This document shows, piece after piece, positions 38,011-45,979 of a DNA stretch of 64,000 bases. Positions within the stretch are counted from its first letter, which is position 1, and each line of letters opens with the position of its first letter. Origin of the DNA: Candidatus Peribacteria bacterium (lineage in GTDB: Bacteria > Patescibacteriota > Gracilibacteria > Peribacterales > Peribacteraceae); contig CALRAD010000003.1 of assembly GCA_943350395.1 (NCBI GenBank), positions 45,044 to 109,043 on the forward strand, written 5' to 3'. A program made the position numbers and the translations under genes. A model generated the notes under the pieces. The model saw only the letters and a program-made list of their open reading frames with translations. It had not been told where the DNA came from and did not search any database.

Positions 38011-39486
38011 ATGATTGCTTCCCGTCTCGGATTTAGGGCACAGTCGATCTATCAGCTGAAGAAGCCTTCGTTACTCAAGGCTGCGCGCCAGCAGTTCTCG
38101 TTCATGATTGCATCGTTATCTCTTTTTGCATTCGTGGTCGGCAACATGGTGGGGCAGCACGGCTGGTATTCTTTTTGGAAAACGGTGCTCGGCAAAGAAG
38201 AGGATGTTTCTATTGCATTCGTCGGAACAGTGTCACCCATCGAGAAAATTCCAAATTATTCCGAATGGGCCAAGTATGGAGGCAGCAAGAAGCTGCACAC
38301 CTTCAGTCAGGTGCCGGAGCAGGTGCTCTATGCTCTTCCGTCGTACGATCAATCGGCACTGTCATCCGGTGCAGCATCATCGTTTGCGTTGCAGGTGTAT
38401 TCCACACTTTGGGCAGGCGGCTACGATTCTCCAAACGGCAGCCACGCAGGTGTCGATATTGATGCGCCACGCGGCACGCCCATTCAGTCGATTGCAAATG
38501 GTATTGTCGAGCGGGTGAGTATGGGAACGACGGGATTTGGGCACTTCGTGATGATCAGACATCCGAATGCTCCGGACTCGGGAAGCCCGGGTGGCATCAC
38601 GACGCTTCGTTCGTCGTACGCTCACATGGATGAGGTATCCGTGAGGGAAGGTGAGATTGTCCACAAGGGACAGCGCATCGGCACTGTCGGCAATACAGGC
38701 CTCGTATTCGGTGCTACCGGCTACCATCTGTACTTCGAAGTCGACAGAGACAGCGCCCCGTACCACCCGTATTGGCCGTTTACCAGTGGGGAGGCGAGCG
38801 AGGCTGGACTTTCGTATGTGCAGGCAGTGAACAGCCCTCGTTTTCAAGACAGGCTTCTTCAGTACACGTTGAATCCAATGGCGTTCGTGCAGCAACACCG
38901 AACGTACGTCCCCGTTTCCGTTCTTGCAGCGAAGCCTGCCGCCGAATCTTCTGGAAGCAACCCCGAAGTTTTTGTTCCGTCTCTCTCTGCAGGAAACAGG
39001 CTGAAGCAAGTGGCTCTGAACCGTCTGCGATCCCGCATTGCGAGGTCATCGACGGCTGTTGTCGCTCAAATATCGCCGTCCCCGTCGGCTCCTGTCGTTA
39101 CGACCTCTGTCGTTGAGGTGACGCAGACCGTGTCGACGGCCGATACACCTTCCGAAAGTCCGATCATCGATCCTTCAACGAATACGGAAGTGCACTCTCT
39201 TTCGATCAGCCATTCGGGCAAACTCGGTCGTACGTGGCAGAAGATTCAGATTTCCGCATTGAATGCAGCCGGAGTTCTCGTACGTTCACCGTCATTTTCC
39301 GGTCGACTCTACGTGCTTCCGGATTTTGGCGAAGCGGAGATTCGTCCCGCAGAACTCTCGTCTCTCGACTTCGTGAACGGCGTTGCAACCATTCATCTCC
39401 TTGCTCGCAGTCAGACAAAACCGGTATTCGTTCTGACTCGGGGAGCGTTTGAAACGAGAAGCACGCCGCTGGAGCCGTCGAGATAA
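38011..39486 (+). CDS. M23 family metallopeptidase, membrane anchored
   Basis: 'GSHAGVDIDAPRGTPIQSIANGIVERV', 'YAHMDEVSVREGEIVHKGQRIGTVGNTGLVFGATGYHLYFEV'. Confidence 0.9.
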   Translation: MIASRLGFRAQSIYQLKKPSLLKAARQQFSFMIASLSLFAFVVGNMVGQHGWYSFWKTVLGKEEDVSIAFVGTVSPIEKIPNYSEWAKYGGSKKLHTFSQVPEQVLYALPSYDQSALSSGAASSFALQVYSTLWAGGYDSPNGSHAGVDIDAPRGTPIQSIANGIVERVSMGTTGFGHFVMIRHPNAPDSGSPGGITTLRSSYAHMDEVSVREGEIVHKGQRIGTVGNTGLVFGATGYHLYFEVDRDSAPYHPYWPFTSGEASEAGLSYVQAVNSPRFQDRLLQYTLNPMAFVQQHRTYVPVSVLAAKPAAESSGSNPEVFVPSLSAGNRLKQVALNRLRSRIARSSTAVVAQISPSPSAPVVTTSVVEVTQTVSTADTPSESPIIDPSTNTEVHSLSISHSGKLGRTWQKIQISALNAAGVLVRSPSFSGRLYVLPDFGEAEIRPAELSSLDFVNGVATIHLLARSQTKPVFVLTRGAFETRSTPLEPSR

Positions 39487-39525
39487 CCGCACGAAATACC
39501 AATGGTCATTTTCAGGAATTGCTCT

Positions 39526-40557
39526 TTATTTTTTGGAATGTATCCAAAAGTGTATCGACCCAACAAGAACGATGAGCATGACGCCAGCGATCGCTTTCTG
39601 TGCAGTCGAGAGAAACAACGCCCCTCCACCGAATGTCGTAGCGATCATCGCGGTCAAACAAACGATATGGCGTGGAGACCAGCCGCGTGCGAGAAGCAGG
39701 TGATGCAGGTGATCCTTGCCGCCGCGAAACGGCGAGTGTCCGGCGTGTATTCTCCGGAGAATCACGAACATTGCATCGATGAGCGGGATGCCAAACGCCA
39801 GGAACGCAGTCGCCACTTTTCCCCCGTGATAGACGCCGAGAAGTCCGAGCATCAGACCGAAGAACATCGAGCCTGTGTCGCCCATCAGCATTTTTCCGGG
39901 CGGGAAATCGAATAGGATGCCGGCTCCTGCAATCGCCGCGAGCGAGAAGCAAAGCAGTGCGACATCGGGCTCGCCGTTTCGAAAAAGCGCAAGAAGGCCG
40001 AGCATGAGAAAACCGATCAGTGCAATCACGTTTACCTGTCCTGGGATGCCGTCGAACCAATTGAGCGCGTTGATCGTGAGGAGAAGCCAAAAGATCGTGA
40101 AGATGCCACTCAGGACAGGCAGCGGTCCAAACATGCTCGTGTTCAGAAGAAAGCTGTCGAGTTTCAAAAATCCGCCGAATGGATTCGTCAACGTGTAGAT
40201 CTGTGAACCTGTGAGGAAGATGACCGTAACGATGACAATCTGGATCAGAAGTCGCAGAGACGAGGGGAGGGGAGTGCGGTCATCGATGAAGCTCGTGACC
40301 GAGAGAAGGGTGACGGCGATGAGCACGCCGATTTCTTTCTGTCCGTGAGGCAGGAGAAAAAATCCCGCGAGGATAAAGACAAGAACGGCGACGATGCCGG
40401 TAGGGTAGGGGAGTCGTTGGCGTTTGAGGCCGTATCGCTCGGGAAAATCCAGAAGTCCGAGTACTGGAAAAATTTTCAGTGCCGCCCCGTAGGCGATGAC
40501 TGTGACAAGAAAGACGATGGTGACGGGGAGAATCATCGCTAGAATTGTAGCATGCAT
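39526..40557 (-). CDS. MraY/WecA-like glycosyl-1-phosphate transferase (start 40557 or 40536)
   Basis: 'LLTINALNWFDGIPGQVNVIALIG', 'PPGKMLMGDTGSMFFGLMLG', 'RRIHAGHSPFRGGKDHLHHLLL'; track ORF extension to 41214 rejected. Confidence 0.88.
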   Translation of the reverse strand: MHATILAMILPVTIVFLVTVIAYGAALKIFPVLGLLDFPERYGLKRQRLPYPTGIVAVLVFILAGFFLLPHGQKEIGVLIAVTLLSVTSFIDDRTPLPSSLRLLIQIVIVTVIFLTGSQIYTLTNPFGGFLKLDSFLLNTSMFGPLPVLSGIFTIFWLLLTINALNWFDGIPGQVNVIALIGFLMLGLLALFRNGEPDVALLCFSLAAIAGAGILFDFPPGKMLMGDTGSMFFGLMLGLLGVYHGGKVATAFLAFGIPLIDAMFVILRRIHAGHSPFRGGKDHLHHLLLARGWSPRHIVCLTAMIATTFGGGALFLSTAQKAIAGVMLIVLVGSIHFWIHSKK

Positions 40558-40896
40558 GAATTCGTCTGCGGTCTCATCGGTTCCTCGTGCACGTCGCATG
40601 CGCGCACGAAGTGGAATGCGCTTTTTCTGAAGCACGGGTATTCCGCATTTTTTGATTTTTACAGAACCAAGACGAAAGAGGAATTGGAGCTTCGGCTTTC
40701 CGAGATGTTTCTGCACGAGAGGAGGGGATATATCGTTGCACCCGATTGGCAGACGATTATTCTGCCGCTTCTTGATCGACTGGATGCTTCCGTACAGGAA
40801 CATGGCTGTGTCGATACCGTCACAAATGAGAGGGGAGTACTCGTCGGATTTTTTTGTGGAGATGACGACGAAGCGAGGATGAAGGTGTGGTTTTGA
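40552..40896 (+). CDS. Stand-alone, degenerate shikimate dehydrogenase (AroE) N-terminal-like domain protein
   Basis: 'NALFLKHGYSAFFDFYRTKTKEELELRLSEM...LLDRLDASVQEHGCVDTVTNERGVLVGFF' parallels the AroE substrate domain; no NADP-binding domain. Confidence 0.6.
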   Translation: MHEFVCGLIGSSCTSHARTKWNALFLKHGYSAFFDFYRTKTKEELELRLSEMFLHERRGYIVAPDWQTIILPLLDRLDASVQEHGCVDTVTNERGVLVGFFCGDDDEARMKVWF

Positions 40897-40944
40897 AAAG
40901 GCGTTTTTTCTTGCTTTTTTCCGTCCAGATCTTAGACTTGTCGC

Positions 40945-42141
40945 ATGCAGTCCTATCGCACGCTCGATCAGGCAAGAGTCAAAGGGAAGCGTGTGCTTCT
41001 GCGTGCTGGTTTCGATTTGCCAATGAAGAACAGCAAGGTCACGGATATCTCGAGAGTGAAAGCAATCGAGAAGTCGATGAAGTACGTGCTCAAGGGTGGA
41101 GGTATTCTCATTGTAATGGCGCATCAGGGACGACCGAAGAATGGTCCGGAGGCTCAGTTCAGCCAGAAACCGATTGTTGCGGTTTTGAAGAAACTTTTGA
41201 AAACCACCGTGCATTTCGCGTCAGATTGTATTGGTCCTGAAGCTGAAAAAGCCGTTGCCAAAGCAAAGCCCGGGGAAGTGGTTCTTTTGGAAAATCTTCG
41301 GTTTCATCCCGAGGAGAAGAAAAACGATTATGCTTTTGCGAAACAGCTCAAGAAACTGGGGGATCTGTACGTGAATGATGCGTTCACCAACTGTCACCGC
41401 GAGCACGCCAGCATGCTTGCACTGCCGAAGATGATGCCTTCGTTTATGGGATTTTCTCTTACGGAGGAAGTGAAGCATCTGAGCGCCGTTCTCAAGTCTC
41501 CGAAGCGTCCGCTTACGCTCATCGTCGCCGGAGCCAAGATGGAAACGAAGGTTCCGGTGATTGAACACTTCTTGAAAAAAGGCGATCATATTCTGATCGG
41601 GGGCTGCATCGCGAACACCTTCATCGCTGCGCGCGGTTTCTCCGTCGGGGCTTCGAAGTACGACGAGGCGGGTATGGAACAGGCACAGGAGCTGATGCTG
41701 AAGAGCGAGAAGCCCAGGCGTGCGAAAATTTACGTGCCGCCTGATGCGGTTGTGGCCAGTGAACTCAGCGAGAAAGCGACGAAAATTGATCTCCCCGTTG
41801 AAGACATCGAAGGGGACATGTGCATTTTTGACATCGGAAAAGTCACGGTAAAGCGGTACTGCGACCTGATCTCAGCCTCGAAGATGATCGTCTGGAACGG
41901 ACCGCTCGGTGTGTATGAATTCAATCGTTTTTCTCATGCGAGCAAGCGTATTGCAGAGGCTATCGTCAAGGCAACTAAAAGGGGAGCAGTGTCCATCATA
42001 GGCGGAGGGGACACGATCGATTTTCATCTGCGGTACAAATATCCGCTTTCTGCCTATACATTCGTGAGCATGGGCGGAGGTGCGATGTTAGAGTTCATCG
42101 GTGGCAAGAGATTTGCGTCGCTCAAGGTGCTCGAGAAATAG
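40945..42141 (+). CDS. pgk: Phosphoglycerate kinase
   Basis: 'GKRVLLRAGFDLPM', 'CIGPEAEKAV', 'VNDAFTNCHREHASM', 'VIGGGDTIDF'-type motif 'SIIGGGDTIDFHLRY'. Confidence 0.96.
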   Translation: MQSYRTLDQARVKGKRVLLRAGFDLPMKNSKVTDISRVKAIEKSMKYVLKGGGILIVMAHQGRPKNGPEAQFSQKPIVAVLKKLLKTTVHFASDCIGPEAEKAVAKAKPGEVVLLENLRFHPEEKKNDYAFAKQLKKLGDLYVNDAFTNCHREHASMLALPKMMPSFMGFSLTEEVKHLSAVLKSPKRPLTLIVAGAKMETKVPVIEHFLKKGDHILIGGCIANTFIAARGFSVGASKYDEAGMEQAQELMLKSEKPRRAKIYVPPDAVVASELSEKATKIDLPVEDIEGDMCIFDIGKVTVKRYCDLISASKMIVWNGPLGVYEFNRFSHASKRIAEAIVKATKRGAVSIIGGGDTIDFHLRYKYPLSAYTFVSMGGGAMLEFIGGKRFASLKVLEK

Positions 42142-42166
42142 AAGGAAGTCAGGCATACTCTTCGTC

Positions 42167-43801
42167 GTGCCGCAGTCGGAGAAAACACCGGTGTCGTTGC
42201 TCACCGTTTTCATCACGGGTGAGCATGCATCGCCAAAGCAGCTCCTGAGCGCCGTGCGAAAATCTGCAGGTCCATTTTTGATGGTTCTCGGTCCCGAGAG
42301 TCTGCTTGGTCTTGATGATGATGCAATACGGAAAGTCTTTTCGGATTCCAAAGCGCTCAATGCGGATCGGCGAATCGTGCTTGCCACGAAAGATGTTCGT
42401 GCGATCGATGCTGCGAAGGAGGCAGGCTGGCAGACGGTTTCCGGCATACGGGAACTTAAAATGCTCCTTCGGTCTCATTCGTCGCTACCGGAAGCAATTC
42501 GCGCATTCAGCCCTGTCTCATGGAGGAGAGACATCCGTTCCAGATTGCAGCTTGTCGGACTGCTTTCACTCCCGAAACTTCGCATCTGGTCACTGCTCAT
42601 TTTAAGTGCCGTTGCATTCCTGTACGTATTCTTCCGTTTTCTTCCGTCAGCGACGATCCGCATTTGGTCCAATCAGGAGACCGTAACTTTTACAACCAAC
42701 GTTTTTTTGGTTGAGTCCGGCGCAACGCTTCCAGTTCCTCCCGATCGGGTGAAGTCGTTGCCCCTTCGCAGGCTCACCGTTCATATCGACCGCACGATCA
42801 CCTACGATCAGATCAGTAAGAATTTCACGGGAACGAATGCTCAGATGACGGTGACGATCTATAACGAAGCAGACGAGTCATATTCCCTTCGAAAGCACTC
42901 AAGGATCTTCAATCAGGCAGGCATGCGTTTTCGACTTCAGGAGGATCTGATCCTTGCGCCGCACACTAAACAGGAGGTTCGTACAGTTGCGGATCCCATC
43001 GATCAGTTTGGCGAAGTACTCGGAGAGCGTGGTAACGTTCCTGCGGGCATTAAGTGGGATTTCATCGGGCTCTCCGAGAGGGAAAGAGCACTCGTGTACG
43101 GTAGAAATGAGAAACCTGCGACCGGCGGCGTGACGTCGTACGTCAATACGCTTTCAAGAGATGATATGATCGGTTCCGCGAAGCATCCGGGAGCGAAACA
43201 ACGTCTTGAACAAGAATTGCTGATGGTAGCAAAGCAGCAGGTCGAGGATCAGCGAATTGGAGACAATAATCAAAGCGGTACTCACTATGTTCAATTGCAG
43301 AGGGAAGACCTTACGAAGACCGTTTTCAGCAATTTTCAGTTATCCGAGTCGTTCATCGGTCAAAACGTCAATTCAGTGCCTGTTTCAGGGAGCGTCGACT
43401 ATACGGTCGTTCTTTACGACGAAAACCTTCTTTTAGAACTTCTGAAAGGGGAGGCGACTGACCGAGTGCCAGCGGACAAAACCATTTCGCTTCGTTCGCT
43501 GTCGAAAGACAATATGGATCTGCATGTCATCCCACCGTGGGATGATGATCTGCTCTGGATTAAGATCACTGCAGATTTGACGTACACGCAACGCTATGTG
43601 TTAAACCCTCTTACGCCGGTCGGTGCAAAGTTCGGGAAATATATTCGAGACAGTGTCGAAGGCAAAGACATTACCGAAGCGAAGCGGGTGATCAAGAACC
43701 TTCCGGAAGTCAGCAAAGTCGAGATAAGCATTTGGCCGCCGTGGGCATACACACTGCCGGAGATTGGTTCGTCGATCAGCATTATTGAGGAAGAGGAATA
43801 A
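42167..43801 (+). CDS. Membrane-anchored baseplate J/gp47-like or uncharacterised CPR protein
   Basis: Cytoplasmic N-term, one TM, large extracytoplasmic region with 'GERGNVPAGIKWDF'; GTG start at 42167; family assignment is inference. Confidence 0.6.
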   Translation: MPQSEKTPVSLLTVFITGEHASPKQLLSAVRKSAGPFLMVLGPESLLGLDDDAIRKVFSDSKALNADRRIVLATKDVRAIDAAKEAGWQTVSGIRELKMLLRSHSSLPEAIRAFSPVSWRRDIRSRLQLVGLLSLPKLRIWSLLILSAVAFLYVFFRFLPSATIRIWSNQETVTFTTNVFLVESGATLPVPPDRVKSLPLRRLTVHIDRTITYDQISKNFTGTNAQMTVTIYNEADESYSLRKHSRIFNQAGMRFRLQEDLILAPHTKQEVRTVADPIDQFGEVLGERGNVPAGIKWDFIGLSERERALVYGRNEKPATGGVTSYVNTLSRDDMIGSAKHPGAKQRLEQELLMVAKQQVEDQRIGDNNQSGTHYVQLQREDLTKTVFSNFQLSESFIGQNVNSVPVSGSVDYTVVLYDENLLLELLKGEATDRVPADKTISLRSLSKDNMDLHVIPPWDDDLLWIKITADLTYTQRYVLNPLTPVGAKFGKYIRDSVEGKDITEAKRVIKNLPEVSKVEISIWPPWAYTLPEIGSSISIIEEEE

Positions 43802-43811
43802 AAGAGGGCCA

Positions 43812-43847
43812 TTGAATGATGTACAAGATACATTGTGCATCATTCAA
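43812..43847. repeat. Long near-perfect inverted repeat (15-bp arms)
   Basis: TTGAATGATGTACAA-GATACA-TTGTGCATCATTCAA, one T/G wobble position. Confidence 0.85.
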
Positions 43848-43937
43848 GAGACAGGCTGATTCTCTCCCCTTTCTATGGTTTTCTCAGTCTGAGATTCAAA
43901 AATAAACAATAATGCGTTGTATTTGCAGCAGTACTTG

Positions 43938-43982
43938 TTGTGCACAGACATGTGGATAACCCGGAATCGACGATGTGGATTA
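43938..43982. other. Cluster of three DnaA-box-like 9-mers
   Basis: TTGTGCACA (43938-43946), TGTGGATAA (43951-43959, perfect reverse TTATCCACA), TGTGGATTA (43974-43982, one mismatch). Confidence 0.5.
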
Positions 43983-44037
43983 TTAGTGTCCGATGCTATG
44001 AAGTCTGATCCCCTTTTCTTCTGTCTTACAGTACTTT

Positions 44038-44763
44038 TCAGAGGCCAGTTCCAAGGATTAGGCTGAGAAGAAGCAGTAGAACCGGCTGGTGAAGCATGTA
44101 GATAAGAAGTGATTGTTTCGAAATCGCTTCGATGATCGCTTTCTGCTTGGTTTTCAAACCTGTAGGAACAAACCATCGTGTCCCGGATGTTCCGTAACCG
44201 TATCCAAGCGCCATACCAATAAGACTGATGCCAAACCAGGGTAGAAGAGGAAAGTAGTCCACGGACTCGAAACCTGCGGGTAAAAACCCAAGAGGAAGAA
44301 GCAGCGATGTGTCGACTGTTGTTCCTTTCGTAGAAATCCCAACCCAGAGGATTAGAAGCCCGATGAGGAGGTTGAGGCGTCGAAGCGGGGCGAAGAGCGG
44401 GAGAAGCACCGTCGTGCCTGCGATGAGATGCAGGATGCCGAATCGAACGTAGGTTGGAGGATCGAAGGCATACGTCACGATGCTGATGACAGCAGCGTAG
44501 GCGAGGATACGTAGTCCCCTTTTCAGGAATTTTCCGTACTGCGGGCTTGCTTCCCATGAAAGAGTGAAACAGAGTCCGGTGAGCAGGAGAAACATCCCTG
44601 CAGAGATCTTTTCGAGCACCGACCAAAACATTCCATACAGATTTGTTTCAAACTCATAGTAGATCTGCAGGTCGTACGCGAGATGGTAGGCGACCATGAG
44701 CACGATCGCGATGACGCGCAGGCAATCTATTTCGATGAAACGCTCGCGGGGTTTTTGCATCAC
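44038..44763 (-). CDS. DUF1624 / heparan-alpha-glucosaminide N-acetyltransferase-like membrane protein
   Basis: 'RFIEIDCLRVIAIVLMVAYHLAYDL...GMFLLLTGLCFTLSW...RFGILHLIAGTTVLLPLFA'. Confidence 0.85.
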   Translation of the reverse strand: MMQKPRERFIEIDCLRVIAIVLMVAYHLAYDLQIYYEFETNLYGMFWSVLEKISAGMFLLLTGLCFTLSWEASPQYGKFLKRGLRILAYAAVISIVTYAFDPPTYVRFGILHLIAGTTVLLPLFAPLRRLNLLIGLLILWVGISTKGTTVDTSLLLPLGFLPAGFESVDYFPLLPWFGISLIGMALGYGYGTSGTRWFVPTGLKTKQKAIIEAISKQSLLIYMLHQPVLLLLLSLILGTGL

Positions 44764-44832
44764 CAGGGGATTGTAGCCTTGTATCAGGATGCAGATGTTC
44801 TCAGGTGTCTATTTCTTTTGATTGCTTTTAGG

Positions 44833-44848
44833 GTGTACGAGTGTACAC
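44833..44848. promoter_or_regulatory. Palindromic operator GTGTAC-GAGT-GTACAC, candidate LexA/SOS-type site
   Basis: Perfect 6-bp arms with N4 spacer, same arms and spacing as the site upstream of recA. Confidence 0.65.
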
Positions 44849-44855
44849 TCATGAC

Positions 44856-45116
44856 ATGACGATGACTTCGCGGATTCCACAGGCTCTCGACCGCAAGAAG
44901 ATGATTCTCGACTGCAGAGACATGAACTTCGATATTCCCTCCTCCGAAGGAATCGCGGACTCCGTGATCGCCTGGGTCATGAGTTTTCCGCAGAGGAATG
45001 CGATGCATGTGTATCTCCCCTCCTCCGCTCCTTCGGTGCGCAGGCTCCAGTGCACGCTGCAGGGCCTCGGATGCGCCGTTTCCCGTGTAACAAAATGTCT
45101 TCCGTCCCGTTTATAA
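44856..45116 (+). CDS. Hypothetical protein, 86 aa, downstream of candidate SOS operator
   Basis: MTMTSRIPQALDRKKMILDCRDMNFDIPSSEG...; tracked start 44841 (GTG) lies inside the operator. Confidence 0.6.
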   Translation: MTMTSRIPQALDRKKMILDCRDMNFDIPSSEGIADSVIAWVMSFPQRNAMHVYLPSSAPSVRRLQCTLQGLGCAVSRVTKCLPSRL

Positions 45117-45122
45117 GATCCA

Positions 45123-45221
45123 ATGTCAAAAAAAGCGTACACCGCCGTCGGCAAAGCATTTCTCCTCTCAGCGGCCCTCGTGTCCGCACCGGCGCTGATG
45201 CTCAGGTTTTGGGTGATGTAG
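45123..45221 (+). CDS. Single-TM microprotein (32 aa), family member 1
   Basis: MSKKAYTAVGKAFLLSAALVSAPALMLRFWVM; 14/32 ungapped identities to the 45881 microprotein; starts 6 nt after the upstream stop. Confidence 0.55.
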   Translation: MSKKAYTAVGKAFLLSAALVSAPALMLRFWVM

Positions 45222-45282
45222 ACGAGGATTATTGGAGAACAAGGAGGGTGGGGGTGATTTTTGAGTTCCTTCGGTCTGTTTT

Positions 45283-45654
45283 ATGAAGCGCAATCATCAG
45301 TATTGGATTTACATGCTGCAATGCAGTGATGGGACGTATTACACGGGAGTGACAAATAACATCGAACGTCGATTCGCTGAGCATCAGAACGGTTTGCATG
45401 TTGAATCGTATACGTTTATGCGCAGGCCTTTATGTTTGGTCTATGCTTCTGAGTTTCAGTATGTTCAGGATGCGATCTCTGCAGAGAAACGACTGAAGAA
45501 ATGGAGTCATGCGAAGAAGCAGGCTGTTATTGATGGCAGGCTCGAATTGTTACCGGATTTGGCGAGGAAAGACTTCTCGATACGCTCCGCTGCGGCGGAG
45601 CTACTCGAAGTGACACAAATCAGTACGCCCTTGCGGTGGGGCTACTCGAAGTGA
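45283..45654 (+). CDS. GIY-YIG nuclease superfamily protein
   Basis: 'YWIYMLQCSDGTYYTGVTNNIERRFAEHQNG...PLCLVYASEF...AEKRLKKWSHAKKQAVI'; C-terminal tail encoded by repeat R1. Confidence 0.93.
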   Translation: MKRNHQYWIYMLQCSDGTYYTGVTNNIERRFAEHQNGLHVESYTFMRRPLCLVYASEFQYVQDAISAEKRLKKWSHAKKQAVIDGRLELLPDLARKDFSIRSAAAELLEVTQISTPLRWGYSK

Positions 45655-45722
45655 CACAGTCATAGGTGTCTCAGTTGTGTCAGTTCGAGTAGCCCCGAGC
45701 CTCTGCGAGGGCGTATCGAGAA
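45574..45722 (+). repeat. Palindromic repeat family R1, copy B (with internal duplication)
   Basis: TTCTCGATACG...CGTATCGAGAA; CTACTCGAAGTGACACA occurs twice (45601 and 45643). Confidence 0.85.
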
Positions 45723-45771
45723 CCGTAGCGGATTTATGTAATAAATCCCCCGCTCCCTCGTCTTCTAGGGT

Positions 45772-45867
45772 ATGCGTACTCATGCATACCCCCACATCGG
45801 CGGACTGGCTCTCTTCTTCCTTATTGCATTCGCGGGTGCACTTGCACTCGTTCTCGGCGGTATTTGA
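45772..45867 (+). CDS. Single-TM microprotein (31 aa), family member 2
   Basis: MRTHAYPHIGGLALFFLIAFAGALALVLGGI; shares the MxTxAYxxIG start with member 3. Confidence 0.5.
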   Translation: MRTHAYPHIGGLALFFLIAFAGALALVLGGI

Positions 45868-45880
45868 TCCCCCTATGATC

Positions 45881-45979
45881 ATGTCCACACGTGCATACAG
45901 AGGCATTGGCATAGCATTCGGTCTTTCGCTTCTCATTATCACCGCTACCGCGGTGGTTTTGAGGGGGTTGGTGGGGTAA
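45881..45979 (+). CDS. Single-TM microprotein (32 aa), family member 3
   Basis: MSTRAYRGIGIAFGLSLLIITATAVVLRGLVG; upstream alternative ATG at 45875. Confidence 0.55.
   Translation: MSTRAYRGIGIAFGLSLLIITATAVVLRGLVG

Noticed and set aside
39526-41214. 562-aa minus ORF in the supplied track
   Set aside because: N-terminal ~220 aa are antisense to the AroE-like ORF and pgk; the real MraY/WecA-like protein starts at 40557 or 40536.
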